This document shows, one piece after another, positions 6,155 to 13,897 of a DNA stretch of 20,784 nucleotides. The position numbers and the translations under genes were made by a program. Below the pieces are notes generated by a model. That model saw nothing but the letters and a program-made list of their open reading frames with translations, was not told the origin of the DNA and did no database searches. The stretch spans positions 1 through 20,784 of the forward strand of contig JAUYGA010000115.1 of NCBI GenBank assembly GCA_030690755.1. Direction: 5' to 3'. This DNA comes from Nanobdellota archaeon (GTDB lineage Archaea > Nanobdellota > Nanobdellia > Woesearchaeales > JAUYGA01). Every line of letters begins with the position of its first letter. Position 1 is the first letter of the stretch.

Positions 6155-7478
6155 TGACTATTCTGAGGTCTTTAACGCGCGTATTTATATAATTGTCTTT
6201 TTTAAGCCAATTGAATAATTGCTGCGGTTTTGTGAACTCTCTTTTCAAATTTGCATAAGACCTATTGTTTTCTATAACAACATCATCTCCGTGCTTTTTC
6301 TTAAAATCCTCAAAAAAGACTTTATGTTTGACTGGAGGACCCATTCTTTTGACTTTTCCACTTAATTCTTTTTTGTCAAGAATGAACCAAAACAATGCCT
6401 CATTTTTTTTGTCCCATTGCCAGCCTGCATCTGCAGTTATGAACTCATTTCTCTTCAAATTTGATTGGATGAACTCAAAAACCTTAAAGAGTTTGCTGCC
6501 AATAACATCTATCTTACCTTCAAGAGGAGAAGCAGAAACAATGAAAAGCAGATTATCCCCTGCATTTTTTTTAAGTTCTTTTACAGTCAATTCTTTCTTC
6601 ACAAAAAATGAATAATCTGGATTTTCCAAGAATTCATTGGCCAACTTTTTGAATTGAACAAATTTTTCTTTGCTCAGCGCAGCAGCTGCATTTCTGTCTT
6701 TTTGCACAGGATCAATTATTATCAAAGGAGATTTAGTTTTCTCAGAATTCAGTTTTGCAAAAAGCTCTGCTCTTTTAGGATAATACTTTCTAGGGTCAAT
6801 AACATCCTTCTCAGTCCAAGCAATGGAACTCTCAAGCAGATTAAAAAAAGAGCCATAATAAATCGTCAATATCTCACAGATATATCCTGAAAAACCAAGT
6901 ACAAAACTTTCTGCGCCATACAAATTATTTGCCCTGCAAAAGGCTTTTGTCAGACGAACTTGGTCTTCTATGCCTTTATTTTCTGAACCCTTAACTTCTT
7001 TGCTCTTATCAACCATCCAACTAACCCATTCTGCGTGCATTGGACTGACATCAGTTATATTTAGAGCATCCTCTGGCCCAGTTATATCGAGCACAGGAAC
7101 AAACTCCATAAAAAAGCCATCAATTTGAACCTGAAAATAGTCTCTTGACCCGTGAACCCTAACACACTCCTTGCCATAAATACTCTCGAGAATAACACTT
7201 AAAATATTTGAGAGATCATCATTTTCACTTTTGTATTTTTCATAATCAAACTTAACAAAAATATCAAGATCATGGTTACCGCTAAGCCAAGTCTTTTTGG
7301 CGCCTGAACCGCCAAGAACAGCTATTGCGCCAATCTTTTCTAATTTGAGATTTAATACCTTAATATGCTCTGCTGTGAAACTGGATAACTTCATCTCTTC
7401 ATCTTTAGAAGGCTTAATCTCTTTTAGAACTTTAGCTAGTACTTTGTTAATTTTTTCTACATCATATCTGGCCATCAT
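6147..7478 (-). CDS. cca: CCA-adding enzyme, class I archaeal tRNA nucleotidyltransferase
   Basis: A 443-aa protein, the normal length for archaeal CCA enzymes, which add or repair the 3' CCA of tRNA from CTP and ATP without a nucleic-acid template. The NTase core has GGSGAKKTWL (56-65) followed by D70-L-D72 for the catalytic metals, and an acidic strand MEFVPVLDI for the third ligand. The central domain (EDQVRLTKAFCRANNLYGAE) and the C-terminal RNA-binding part also follow the archaeal layout. The start could be M1 or M2 (adjacent ATGs). It is the first gene of a two-gene operon with the dolichol-kinase-like gene, preceded by a TATA-like TTTTTTATATC near 7500-7510. Confidence 0.95.
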   Translation of the reverse strand: MMARYDVEKINKVLAKVLKEIKPSKDEEMKLSSFTAEHIKVLNLKLEKIGAIAVLGGSGAKKTWLSGNHDLDIFVKFDYEKYKSENDDLSNILSVILESIYGKECVRVHGSRDYFQVQIDGFFMEFVPVLDITGPEDALNITDVSPMHAEWVSWMVDKSKEVKGSENKGIEDQVRLTKAFCRANNLYGAESFVLGFSGYICEILTIYYGSFFNLLESSIAWTEKDVIDPRKYYPKRAELFAKLNSEKTKSPLIIIDPVQKDRNAAAALSKEKFVQFKKLANEFLENPDYSFFVKKELTVKELKKNAGDNLLFIVSASPLEGKIDVIGSKLFKVFEFIQSNLKRNEFITADAGWQWDKKNEALFWFILDKKELSGKVKRMGPPVKHKVFFEDFKKKHGDDVVIENNRSYANLKREFTKPQQLFNWLKKDNYINTRVKDLRIVNE

Positions 7479-7576
7479 GTAAAATCCTGCAAATAGATAT
7501 AAAAAACTTGCTAAAACACCTGACTAAAACAGAAACATTAATAAAACAAAAATATATAAAACTTAATATACCAACT

Positions 7577-7615
7577 CATATTAACTAAACATATTAACTA
7601 AACATATTAACTAAA
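7577..7615. repeat. Three perfect tandem copies of a 13-bp unit
   Basis: CATATTAACTAAA occurs three times with no mismatch, at 7577-7589, 7590-7602 and 7603-7615. It lies in the region before the antiporter gene, about 20 nt downstream of a TATA-like box (7550-7560) and 65 nt upstream of ATG 7680. A 12/13 match, CATATTAACCAAA, lies at 20692-20704 upstream of the Cys-rich membrane protein. This may be a regulatory binding array, or slippage of AT-rich DNA. Confidence 0.8.
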
Positions 7616-7679
7616 GAAACAGGGATTCAGGTTTTTATGTTTTAATTCAAAATCAGGCATTAAACTAAAAAGAGGGTAA

Positions 7680-8954
7680 ATGGAAGCAATAATCAGTTCA
7701 GTGATAAGCATCATACTTATTCTTTTACTAGGCATACTCATCAGCGTTATAATTGACGGCTATAACAAGAAAAAGTATCTTGTCTCAAACACAATAGTCC
7801 TTCTTGTTTTAGGAATTGCTTTTGCGCTAATGCTTTCAAAAAATATCTTTTCCTTAAACATAGACCGGACATCAATCGCCATATTCTCCACAATAGCATT
7901 GGCGATAATCCTATTTGATTCGACATTCTCCCTGAAATTAAGGGAACTTGATTCAAGCTATAAAAAAGCCTTGCTACGATTCATAATATTTTTTACTGCA
8001 AATCTAGTATTCCTCACATATACATCACTGTTCTTATTTGAAAAAGAGCTAAATGGTTCTGTTTATCTCGCTATGATATTATCAACAATAATGACTGCTA
8101 TAAGTCCTCACCTAGGGCTAACAAATTCAGACAAATTCTTATCAAAAAACAAAGAAAAAATTTTCAAAATGAGCGGAAGAATTGCAGACAGCATAAAGAC
8201 AGAAGCAAAAATAGGCCTGCCAATAATTCTGCTTACTGCATTCATCATCTTAAGCCTCGCGCAGATGAACAACATAGACATTTTTTCAAAATCCTTCTCA
8301 TTAAGCTACCAACTGATGATTGGTATCAGCATGGGTGTGCTGATGGCCATAATTGTCATCGCAGTGATAAGAAGCAGCATTTCAGAGAATATCTCATCAA
8401 TAATCCTGGCAATATCTATTCTTGTAACTTATGGGATTTCAGAGTATCTTGGCGGCAATGGAATTGCGGCAATAATAACGCTAGGGATGTTTTATTCAAG
8501 CATATACATAAAAAGCAGAAAGGTTATACTAGAACATTCAGCTGCAGCAATTTTTGTCCTGGAAAGTTGCGTATTTTTCCTTGTTGCATTATCAATAAAC
8601 CTTAATTTTGAGATTACCTTCCTGATAAAAAGCATTATCTTGTTCGCAATATACATCCTGATAAGATTCTTGGTTGTGACTTTCCTTGCAATGAATAGAA
8701 CCAAAAGAGACATAAAACATGTCCTCTTCATGACTTTTCAAGTTCCTAAAGACATATCAATTGCTGCGATAATACTAATATTTTCAAATTTTTATCTGCC
8801 TGGAATGCAAAACATGCTAAGCATAGCATTATATTTTGTTCTTCTAAGTCAGATATTATCTCTTATTGTGACAAAAAACATCAATTACTTTTTAAAGGAA
8901 GAATCATTTGTCAGAGAAAACATAGAGCATAAGATAGAAAAACATCTGCACTGA
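7680..8954 (+). CDS. Divergent CPA1/NhaP-like cation/proton antiporter
   Basis: A 424-aa protein with about 12 hydrophobic segments and the overall plan of monovalent cation/proton antiporters: ILFDSTFSLKLREL (77-90) matches the post-TM3 segment, GISEYLGGNGIAAI (252-265) the eighth-helix region, and FQVPKDISIAA (353-363) the late PRG-like motif. The ion-site motifs are altered. The helix-4 TDP equivalent reads TAISPHL (139-145), and the helix-5 ND motif appears as DSIKTE (170-175). These alignments are by eye. It may be a carrier with changed ion preference or coupling. The start follows GAGGGT (ribosome site) by 3 nt, with a probable long leader containing 13-bp repeats. Confidence 0.8.
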   Translation: MEAIISSVISIILILLLGILISVIIDGYNKKKYLVSNTIVLLVLGIAFALMLSKNIFSLNIDRTSIAIFSTIALAIILFDSTFSLKLRELDSSYKKALLRFIIFFTANLVFLTYTSLFLFEKELNGSVYLAMILSTIMTAISPHLGLTNSDKFLSKNKEKIFKMSGRIADSIKTEAKIGLPIILLTAFIILSLAQMNNIDIFSKSFSLSYQLMIGISMGVLMAIIVIAVIRSSISENISSIILAISILVTYGISEYLGGNGIAAIITLGMFYSSIYIKSRKVILEHSAAAIFVLESCVFFLVALSINLNFEITFLIKSIILFAIYILIRFLVVTFLAMNRTKRDIKHVLFMTFQVPKDISIAAIILIFSNFYLPGMQNMLSIALYFVLLSQILSLIVTKNINYFLKEESFVRENIEHKIEKHLH

Positions 8955-8995
8955 TACCTTAACTATACTTTAAATAAATATAATCTAACTAAAAA

Positions 8996-9778
8996 ATGAT
9001 AAAGATTGGACCAGCAGGTTCTTCTGGACTTGGAATTCTAAAAGGGCTCGAACATACAAGGCAATTAGGTCTAGATGCAACTGAAGTAGAATTCACTTAT
9101 GGAGTCAACATGACTAACGAACTCGCAAAACAGGCAGGTGAACTTGCAAAAAAACTCAAGATTGACCTGAGTGTTCATGCGCCTTATTACATCAATCTTG
9201 CGTCAGAAGAAAAACCAAAAATACATGCGTCAATCACTCGGATTCTGCAAAGTTGTGAACGAGCCAATCATTTGGGTGCGACGCACGTCGTCTTCCATGC
9301 CGCATTTTACGGCAAGAGAACGGAAAACGAAGTAAAAGAAATGGTGAAAGATGCAATAATCGAAATTTCTGATAAGATAAAAGAGAAAAAATGGGATGTC
9401 ATACTTGCGCCGGAAACAACAGGGAAAAAATCACAATTCTCAGGACTTGATGAATTAATTGACTTACAAAAAGAGCTTAAAAGAAAAAATGTTGCATTCT
9501 GCACAGACTTTTCACATCTTTATGCAAGAGAATGCGGAAAAATAGACTATGATGAAGTGTTTTCAAAGCTGAAGAAATCAGGGCTTAAACATTTCCACTG
9601 CCATTTTTCAGGAATAGAGTTTACTGCAAAAGGCGAAAGAAACCATATAATAACTACGCCTGCATTTTTCAAACCGCTTGCCGAAGCCTTGAAAAAATAT
9701 AAACTTGATGTTACAATAATAAACGAATCGCCTCAACCGTTTGAAGACGCTGTAATGATGAAGAATATGCTTAAATAA
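8996..9778 (+). CDS. nfo: Endonuclease IV (AP endonuclease, xylose-isomerase-like fold)
   Basis: A 260-aa TIM-barrel enzyme that cleaves DNA 5' of abasic sites in base excision repair. The trinuclear zinc ligands of the family can be placed: H61 (VHAPYY), H101 (VFHAAFYG), E140 (APETTG), D171 and H174 (DFSHLYAR), H201 or H203 (HFHCHFSG), H217 (GERNHI) and E244 (NESPQP). The Asp-x-His pair of the bacterial enzyme is replaced by R-N-H217, as I recall being usual in the archaeal branch. A TATA-like ACTTTAAATAAATA (about 8969-8982) sits at leaderless distance from ATG 8996. It is convergent with the variable-region gene. Confidence 0.93.
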   Translation: MIKIGPAGSSGLGILKGLEHTRQLGLDATEVEFTYGVNMTNELAKQAGELAKKLKIDLSVHAPYYINLASEEKPKIHASITRILQSCERANHLGATHVVFHAAFYGKRTENEVKEMVKDAIIEISDKIKEKKWDVILAPETTGKKSQFSGLDELIDLQKELKRKNVAFCTDFSHLYARECGKIDYDEVFSKLKKSGLKHFHCHFSGIEFTAKGERNHIITTPAFFKPLAEALKKYKLDVTIINESPQPFEDAVMMKNMLK

Positions 9779-9793
9779 AAGATGCTTAAAAAT

Positions 9794-10603
9794 TTATTTG
9801 TACAACGCTTCTAATCTTGCGTTTATTTCATTAGCATTTACAGGCGCAACAAATTCATTCACAACATTTAGAATCTGCTCTAATTTTGGCAAATTTTCGC
9901 GCGCGCCTTCGGCGCTAGCGTTACGTACCCCGACGAAACGCCCATAGTAACCGAGGTCGCTGCTGCCATTACGACCATCGCCGTCGTAGTAGCCAACATA
10001 GAGCAGGCGCCCCACCGGCTTATCATTCAACTCACCAGAATACCAAATCCCTATTTTTTTACCATAAACTTGAACATACTTTTCAAGATATTTCTCAGCC
10101 CTTTCTCTCCCGCCAATAAACGGAATAGTTTGAGGATGACTTAAAGCATTTTTAACAAGAATAACACCCGAACTTGACGATTTCAAAGTATTATAATCAA
10201 CAACAAAAACATTTACGTTATCTTCTAAATCAAGCAGCCTCTGAAACTCATCTTGAGGCATTATACCTGCGCCCTTAAGCAAACCCTGCTTCTTCGCAGT
10301 TGCTATATTATCAGAATTTGAGAAATAATTAGGAACATGAGCATAAACAACAACTGCGTTATTTTGCTTTGTTTTTCCAGTTGCTCTCACACTTAGAGCA
10401 GTAAGCCAATTTGCAAAAAACAAAGAATCTTTAGGAACATCAATTCTATTATCAATAATCTGAGGCATGAAAATTGCATTATATCCTGCTGTTTGGCAGT
10501 TTACCAATGCTTCATCTACATTTTCTGCATAGAATAACTTTCCTTCAACTCTAGTCACAACTTGCAATGAATCTGTCATTTTAACTATAAAAATCGACTT
10601 CAC
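9794..10603 (-). CDS. Hypothetical protein with a DGR-like variable region (candidate C-type-lectin-like target)
   Basis: A 269-aa protein. Residues 1-190 have the A+T-rich codon use of the genome and a soluble alpha/beta look (VVVYAHVPNYFSNSDN near 84-99). Residues 196-236 are abruptly different: 76 of 120 bases at 9901-10020 are G or C, with CGC/CGT Arg and GGC Gly codons. Codons 201-220 (LYVGYYDGDGRNGSSDLGYY) all end in C or T, as expected if AAY codons of a template had been mutagenised at adenines. They lead into GRFVGVR, like the closing strand of C-type-lectin-fold DGR targets. A normal 35-residue tail follows. Function unknown; a diversified binding protein is inferred. No reverse transcriptase is in this window. 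Confidence 0.75.
   Translation of the reverse strand: MKSIFIVKMTDSLQVVTRVEGKLFYAENVDEALVNCQTAGYNAIFMPQIIDNRIDVPKDSLFFANWLTALSVRATGKTKQNNAVVVYAHVPNYFSNSDNIATAKKQGLLKGAGIMPQDEFQRLLDLEDNVNVFVVDYNTLKSSSSGVILVKNALSHPQTIPFIGGRERAEKYLEKYVQVYGKKIGIWYSGELNDKPVGRLLYVGYYDGDGRNGSSDLGYYGRFVGVRNASAEGARENLPKLEQILNVVNEFVAPVNANEINARLEALYK
9903..9915. repeat. Short hairpin (GCGCC-TTC-GGCGC) after the variable stretch
   Basis: A perfect 5-bp inverted repeat with a 3-nt loop; read along the gene it is GCGCC-GAA-GGCGC. It lies just 3' of the NNY codon run and the GTACGTAACGCTA segment. In the Bordetella phage DGR a GAA-type-loop hairpin just downstream of the IMH supports retrohoming, so the position is suggestive. 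It could also be chance within G+C-rich DNA. Confidence 0.5.
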
Positions 10604-10701
10604 TATTTAAACACTGCGATTTATTTGTTACTCTGAAGTAACTTTAAAACCTGCCTATCGCTTGATTTCAGCATTCAATCTTTTCCTTAAAAGTTCAGCA
10701 A

Positions 10702-10736
10702 ACATTTAAATAATAGTTAGTATTAACCTAACTAAA
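10702..10736 (+). promoter_or_regulatory. Promoter and dyad operator of the second MNT/HEPN module
   Basis: A TATA-like box (CATTTAAATAAT, about 10703-10714) is followed by the inverted repeat AGTTAG-tattaac-CTAACT (10715-10733), which ends 3 nt before ATG 10737. A leaderless transcript would begin at the ATG, so a protein bound to the dyad would block initiation. The winged-helix domain of the first gene product is the obvious candidate ligand (inference). Confidence 0.6.
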
Positions 10737-11285
10737 ATGGAAAGCAAGGAAGAAAAAATAATCTCGCTGTTTTTCAATGAACCTACAAAACATTGGCATT
10801 TTGAAGCGATTTTGAAAACAGCAAAGATAAGCAGACCCCAAGCAGCGTCATGGCTGAAAAAATTTCTGAATGCCGGCCTTGTTAAAAAAGTAAAAGATAA
10901 AGGAAAAATGCCTTACTACCTTGGAGATTATGAAAACCCAGAATATCAGACAAGGAAGAAGATTTATGCAATGGAACAAATGGCCAAAGCAGGATTTTTG
11001 CAGCATTTAGCGAGTTTGCCAAAGGTAAAGACTGCAATCATCTTCGGAAGCTTCTGCAGGTGGGACTGGTACAAAGAAAGCGATATTGACCTATTTATTT
11101 ATGGCGACCCTGAGGGGCTGAAAACAGGAGAATATGAATTAAAACTTCATAGGGACATCCAATTATTCATATGCGAAAACAAAGAAGAGCTATTAAAATT
11201 CAGACCAGGATTAATCAAAAACATTATTAAAGGAAATATGATAAAAGGAAATATAGACTTTGTGAAGGTAAATATCAATGTATAA
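10737..11285 (+). CDS. Winged-helix plus minimal nucleotidyltransferase (MNT) protein
   Basis: A 182-aa fusion. Residues 1-60 form a helix-turn-helix/winged-helix domain (FEAILKTAKISRPQAASWLK, then GLVKKVKDKGKMPYYLGD as the wing). Residues about 95-182 are an MNT domain with G104-S105-F106 and S115-D116-I-D118-L. The third acidic position of the NTase triad appears to fall on Q142 (HRDIQLF), although D140 is nearby, so activity is uncertain. Such fusions act as MNT antitoxins that also repress their operon. The next gene (HEPN) overlaps by 8 nt and a dyad lies between the TATA box and the start. Confidence 0.85.
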   Translation: MESKEEKIISLFFNEPTKHWHFEAILKTAKISRPQAASWLKKFLNAGLVKKVKDKGKMPYYLGDYENPEYQTRKKIYAMEQMAKAGFLQHLASLPKVKTAIIFGSFCRWDWYKESDIDLFIYGDPEGLKTGEYELKLHRDIQLFICENKEELLKFRPGLIKNIIKGNMIKGNIDFVKVNINV

Positions 11286-11754
11286 AGAATCAAAACAAAA
11301 TGAAATTTTCGCAAAATGCTGCAGCGATGGGATCATTGAACCTATCCACGAAATAGAAATAGATCTGATAGAAACATCATTAAAAATATCTGAAGGCGAT
11401 TTAGAATCTGTAAACCTTCTTAAAAAAGGTCTCGAGATAAACAGCAATGGATGGAGTAGTATTTACAAATTGCATTATGATGCTCTAAGAGAACTTATAG
11501 ACTCTTTTCTAAGATTTGATCTGGTAAAATCCAGCAACCACAAATGTCTGTTTGCATATCTTTGCGAAAAACATCCTGAACTGGAACTTGACTGGAACTT
11601 CTTTGAGAAAATAAGAACAAAAAGAAATGGTATTAATTACCGCGGCGAGATAGCCACCTACGAAGACTGGAAAGCGATAGAGTTACAAGCTAACTTATAT
11701 ATCAATACTTTAAAAAAAGAAATAGAAAAAAAGCTAAAGAAAAATAAGGAATAA
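11278..11754 (+). CDS. HEPN-domain protein (second HEPN/MNT module)
   Basis: A 158-aa helical protein with a typical HEPN core: the helix LHYDALRELIDSFLRF (65-80) and the signature helix FFEKIRTKRNGINYRG (108-123). The RNase motif Rx4-6H appears as R116-N-G-I-N-Y121, with Tyr in place of His. That substitution is common in archaeal HEPN proteins of the RNGxxY type and may mean no RNase activity, or that the Tyr is the AMPylated residue as in HepT-type systems (RX4HXY). The start overlaps the MNT gene by 8 nt; the PIN gene starts 3 nt after the stop. Confidence 0.8.
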   Translation: MYKESKQNEIFAKCCSDGIIEPIHEIEIDLIETSLKISEGDLESVNLLKKGLEINSNGWSSIYKLHYDALRELIDSFLRFDLVKSSNHKCLFAYLCEKHPELELDWNFFEKIRTKRNGINYRGEIATYEDWKAIELQANLYINTLKKEIEKKLKKNKE

Positions 11755-11756
11755 AA

Positions 11757-12152
11757 ATGCAAAAAACAAAAATAATAATTGACACAAATTTTATCATGAT
11801 ACCTATACAGTTTAAGGTAGATATATATTCAGAAATAAGAGAGCTTTGCGACTTTCCCTATGAACTTTGTGTCATGAACGGAACAATAGACGAGCTGAAA
11901 AAGATACAGAAAGACAAGAATCAGAAAAGCAGCGATAAGATGGCTGCAAAAATAGCCCTTTCGATGCTGGAGAAGCATAAGCACTCTGTGATAAAATCAG
12001 AAAGCAAAATTGTTGATGATGCAATAGCGGATTACTGCAAAGACAAAGACTGCATTGTAGCAACGCAAGACGGGCTTCTTAAAAAAAGACTTAAGGAACA
12101 GAATACTAAACTGATAATCCTTCGGGCCAAAAGATTTCTGAAGTTTGAATAG
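11757..12152 (+). CDS. PIN-domain protein, FCF1/VapC9-like (COG1412 type)
   Basis: A 131-aa PIN nuclease with its acidic site visible: D9 in IIDTNFIM, E45 in TIDELKKI, D86/D87 in VDDAIADYC, and D104 in VATQDGLLKKRL. The last motif is typical of the archaeal Fcf1/Utp24-related group thought to act in rRNA processing, rather than of classic VapC toxins. In many euryarchaea such a PIN gene precedes rpo7-spt4, and here rpo7 lies about 3 kb downstream, which supports a housekeeping origin. It is preceded by AAGGA 6 nt before its ATG and is probably co-transcribed with the HEPN gene. Confidence 0.85.
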   Translation: MQKTKIIIDTNFIMIPIQFKVDIYSEIRELCDFPYELCVMNGTIDELKKIQKDKNQKSSDKMAAKIALSMLEKHKHSVIKSESKIVDDAIADYCKDKDCIVATQDGLLKKRLKEQNTKLIILRAKRFLKFE

Positions 12153-12164
12153 CACTTTTTTCAA

Positions 12165-12182
12165 TAAAGCTTTTAAAAACAA
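12165..12182 (+). promoter_or_regulatory. TATA-like promoter of the tRNA thiolase gene
   Basis: AAAGCTTTTAAAAACAAG lies about 28 nt before ATG 12201 and no ribosome binding site precedes that ATG, so a leaderless message is likely. A short T run at 12154-12160 just upstream could end the PIN transcript. Confidence 0.5.
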
Positions 12183-12200
12183 GTCGACAATTCTAAGGCC

Positions 12201-13154
12201 ATGACAGAAAAATGCCTGAAATGCAAGGAAGAAGCGTATTGCTCTGGGTTCTGCAAAAAACATTTTCCAGACTATTTTGAAAAAAAAGTACGCAGAACCA
12301 TAAGGAAATTCGAGCTGATAAAGAACAGACAAAACCAAAAAGGCGAACAAAAAATTGGCGTGGCAGTATCTGGAGGAAAAGACTCCACAACAATACTATA
12401 TCTGCTGAAAAAGTTCGGCTATGAACCAGTTGCTCTCACAGTAGACCCTGCAGTCGGAACATACAGCAAAATAAACCTCGACAATATAAGAGAATTCTGC
12501 AAAAAAGAGAAAATTAAGCTTAAAGAGATTGCATTCAGAGAGGAATTTGGATATTCCCTATGCTACATAAAATCGCTTCTTAATGAAAAAGGATATGACT
12601 ATTCTTCCTGCATGATTTGCGGAATACTAAGAAGATATCTGCTTAACAAATATGCAAAAGAGATGAAGCTAGATGTTCTAGTCACAGGCCACAACCTTGA
12701 TGATGAAGCGCAGGCATTCATAATGAACATATTCAGAAATGACGCAAAACTCGCAATAAGGCAGGGACCGATAACTGGAGCAAAGGAATCAAAGCAGTTT
12801 GTCAGAAGGATAAAGCCGCTTTATCTGACAACTGAAAATGAAGTTGCGCGTTATTCGAAACTGAAAAACTTCCCTGTGAAATATGAAAAATGCCCATGCT
12901 CGACAGAAGCGTACAGAAAACAATACAAAGACATGCTAAACGAGTTTGAGAAAAAAAATCCAAGCGCCAAATACAACATCATAAACTTCTTTCTTCAGAC
13001 AATACATCCGCTAAAAAAAGACGTGAAAGGGACTGCAAATGAATGCGAAATCTGCGGTGAACCTGCTGCAAACAAGATATGCAAGAAATGCGAGATAATT
13101 GAATGCTTGAAAAAATCAACATCTGAAACTTCTTCTAAAAAACTAAAAAAATAG
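12201..13154 (+). CDS. TtuA/Ctu1 (Ncs6)-family tRNA 2-thiouridine synthetase
   Basis: A 317-aa PP-loop ATPase that adenylates a tRNA uridine and inserts sulfur. Motifs in order: an N-terminal zinc finger (C5, C8, C14, C18/H21), the PP-loop SGGKDST (57-63), a Cys pair SSCMICG (C137, C140) and C231 or C233 in KCPCST, which together provide the [4Fe-4S] ligands, the LVTGHNLDDEAQ motif (160-171), and a C-terminal zinc finger (C282, C285, C294, C297). Archaeal members thiolate U54 (TtuA) or wobble U34 (Ctu1/NcsA); which applies here is not decided. The sulfur carrier is not in this window. It is convergent with maf. Confidence 0.93.
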   Translation: MTEKCLKCKEEAYCSGFCKKHFPDYFEKKVRRTIRKFELIKNRQNQKGEQKIGVAVSGGKDSTTILYLLKKFGYEPVALTVDPAVGTYSKINLDNIREFCKKEKIKLKEIAFREEFGYSLCYIKSLLNEKGYDYSSCMICGILRRYLLNKYAKEMKLDVLVTGHNLDDEAQAFIMNIFRNDAKLAIRQGPITGAKESKQFVRRIKPLYLTTENEVARYSKLKNFPVKYEKCPCSTEAYRKQYKDMLNEFEKKNPSAKYNIINFFLQTIHPLKKDVKGTANECEICGEPAANKICKKCEIIECLKKSTSETSSKKLKK

Positions 13155-13182
13155 AACAGCAAGAAAAAACATAAAGATAATA

Positions 13183-13746
13183 TCACTTAAGACTATCAAT
13201 CATCCCGAGCACTTTCTCAACTGGCAGGCCGAGAATATTTGTGTAAGAGCCTTCAACTTTTTCTATAAAACTCTCAAATTCCGGATCAGCGATATTGTAA
13301 GCGCCAGCCTTTCCCTTGTATTGGCCTGATTTTATGTAGTCCTGCAAAACATTATTTGAAACATTCTTTAATGTAACCTTAGAAATATCATAGTCATGCA
13401 AAGAGTGATTAGTTTTTGTATTAACAATATAGATGCCGGTATAAACCTCATGAGTGTTTCCCATGAGTCTCTTGAGAGTTTTCTTTGCAGCAGCGTCGCT
13501 TTTCTGCTGACCTATCTCTTTTCCTTTGAAATATACTAAAGTGTCAGCAGCTATAACAACAGAATTTTTATGCCTCTTTGCAACAACATCTGCTTTCAGC
13601 TTAGCAAGAGTCATAACCAGTTCTGTAACATTATCACGCAAAACTGAATCTTCATCAACATTGCTTACATCAACAACCACTTCAAAACCCTGCTTTTCAA
13701 GCAACTCCTTCCTTCTAGGAGATTTTGATGCTAAAATAATTCTCAT
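13183..13746 (-). CDS. maf: Maf-like nucleoside-triphosphate pyrophosphatase
   Basis: A 187-aa protein of normal Maf length. It has the N-terminal signature LASKSPRRKELL (5-16), VVIAADTLVYFKGKEIG with the catalytic Asp near residue 68, the THEVYTGIY motif (103-111) and the YKGKAGAYNIAD segment (143-154). Maf enzymes hydrolyse non-canonical or pyrimidine NTPs (dTTP, UTP, m5UTP and similar) to monophosphates, a house-cleaning role. Two tandem TATA-like elements lie upstream, and no ribosome site is seen at ATG 13746, so the message is probably leaderless. Confidence 0.93.
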   Translation of the reverse strand: MRIILASKSPRRKELLEKQGFEVVVDVSNVDEDSVLRDNVTELVMTLAKLKADVVAKRHKNSVVIAADTLVYFKGKEIGQQKSDAAAKKTLKRLMGNTHEVYTGIYIVNTKTNHSLHDYDISKVTLKNVSNNVLQDYIKSGQYKGKAGAYNIADPEFESFIEKVEGSYTNILGLPVEKVLGMIDSLK

Positions 13747-13763
13747 ACCTGCGGGGAATTAAT

Positions 13764-13787
13764 TTTGTTTATAAAGTTTGTTTATAA
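13764..13787 (-). promoter_or_regulatory. Tandem TATA-like elements upstream of maf
   Basis: The 11-mer TTTGTTTATAA occurs at 13764-13774 and again at 13777-13787. Each contains a TATA-like core on the minus strand (TTATAAAC). The proximal one is about 25 nt before ATG 13746. They may be alternative promoters or a duplicated core element. Confidence 0.45.
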
Positions 13788-13897
13788 CACCCGGCTGAGT
13801 TAAACAAATTGCCTAATTCAACCTATATCTTTTTTATGTGTATTAAACCAGCTCATACAGAAAGTTTTATAACTTACAGAAAACTAAATATTATAAA

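Noticed and set aside
7577..7615. Attachment site or plasmid iteron
   Set aside because: There is no integrase, tRNA or replication gene nearby; the position in a leader favours a regulatory or slippage origin.
9897..10021. G+C-rich patch as assembly chimera or simple gene transfer
   Set aside because: The reading frame continues cleanly on both sides, and the run of NNY codons is not explained by foreign codon use alone. Transfer remains possible but is less specific.
11757..12152. PIN protein as a VapC toxin of a third toxin-antitoxin pair
   Set aside because: The VATQDGLLKKRL motif and proximity to the rpo7 cluster fit the Fcf1-like group better, and no VapB-type antitoxin gene precedes it.
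11997..12393. Minus-strand ORFs over the PIN and thiolase junction
   Set aside because: They overlap two well-supported plus-strand genes and show antisense-type composition.
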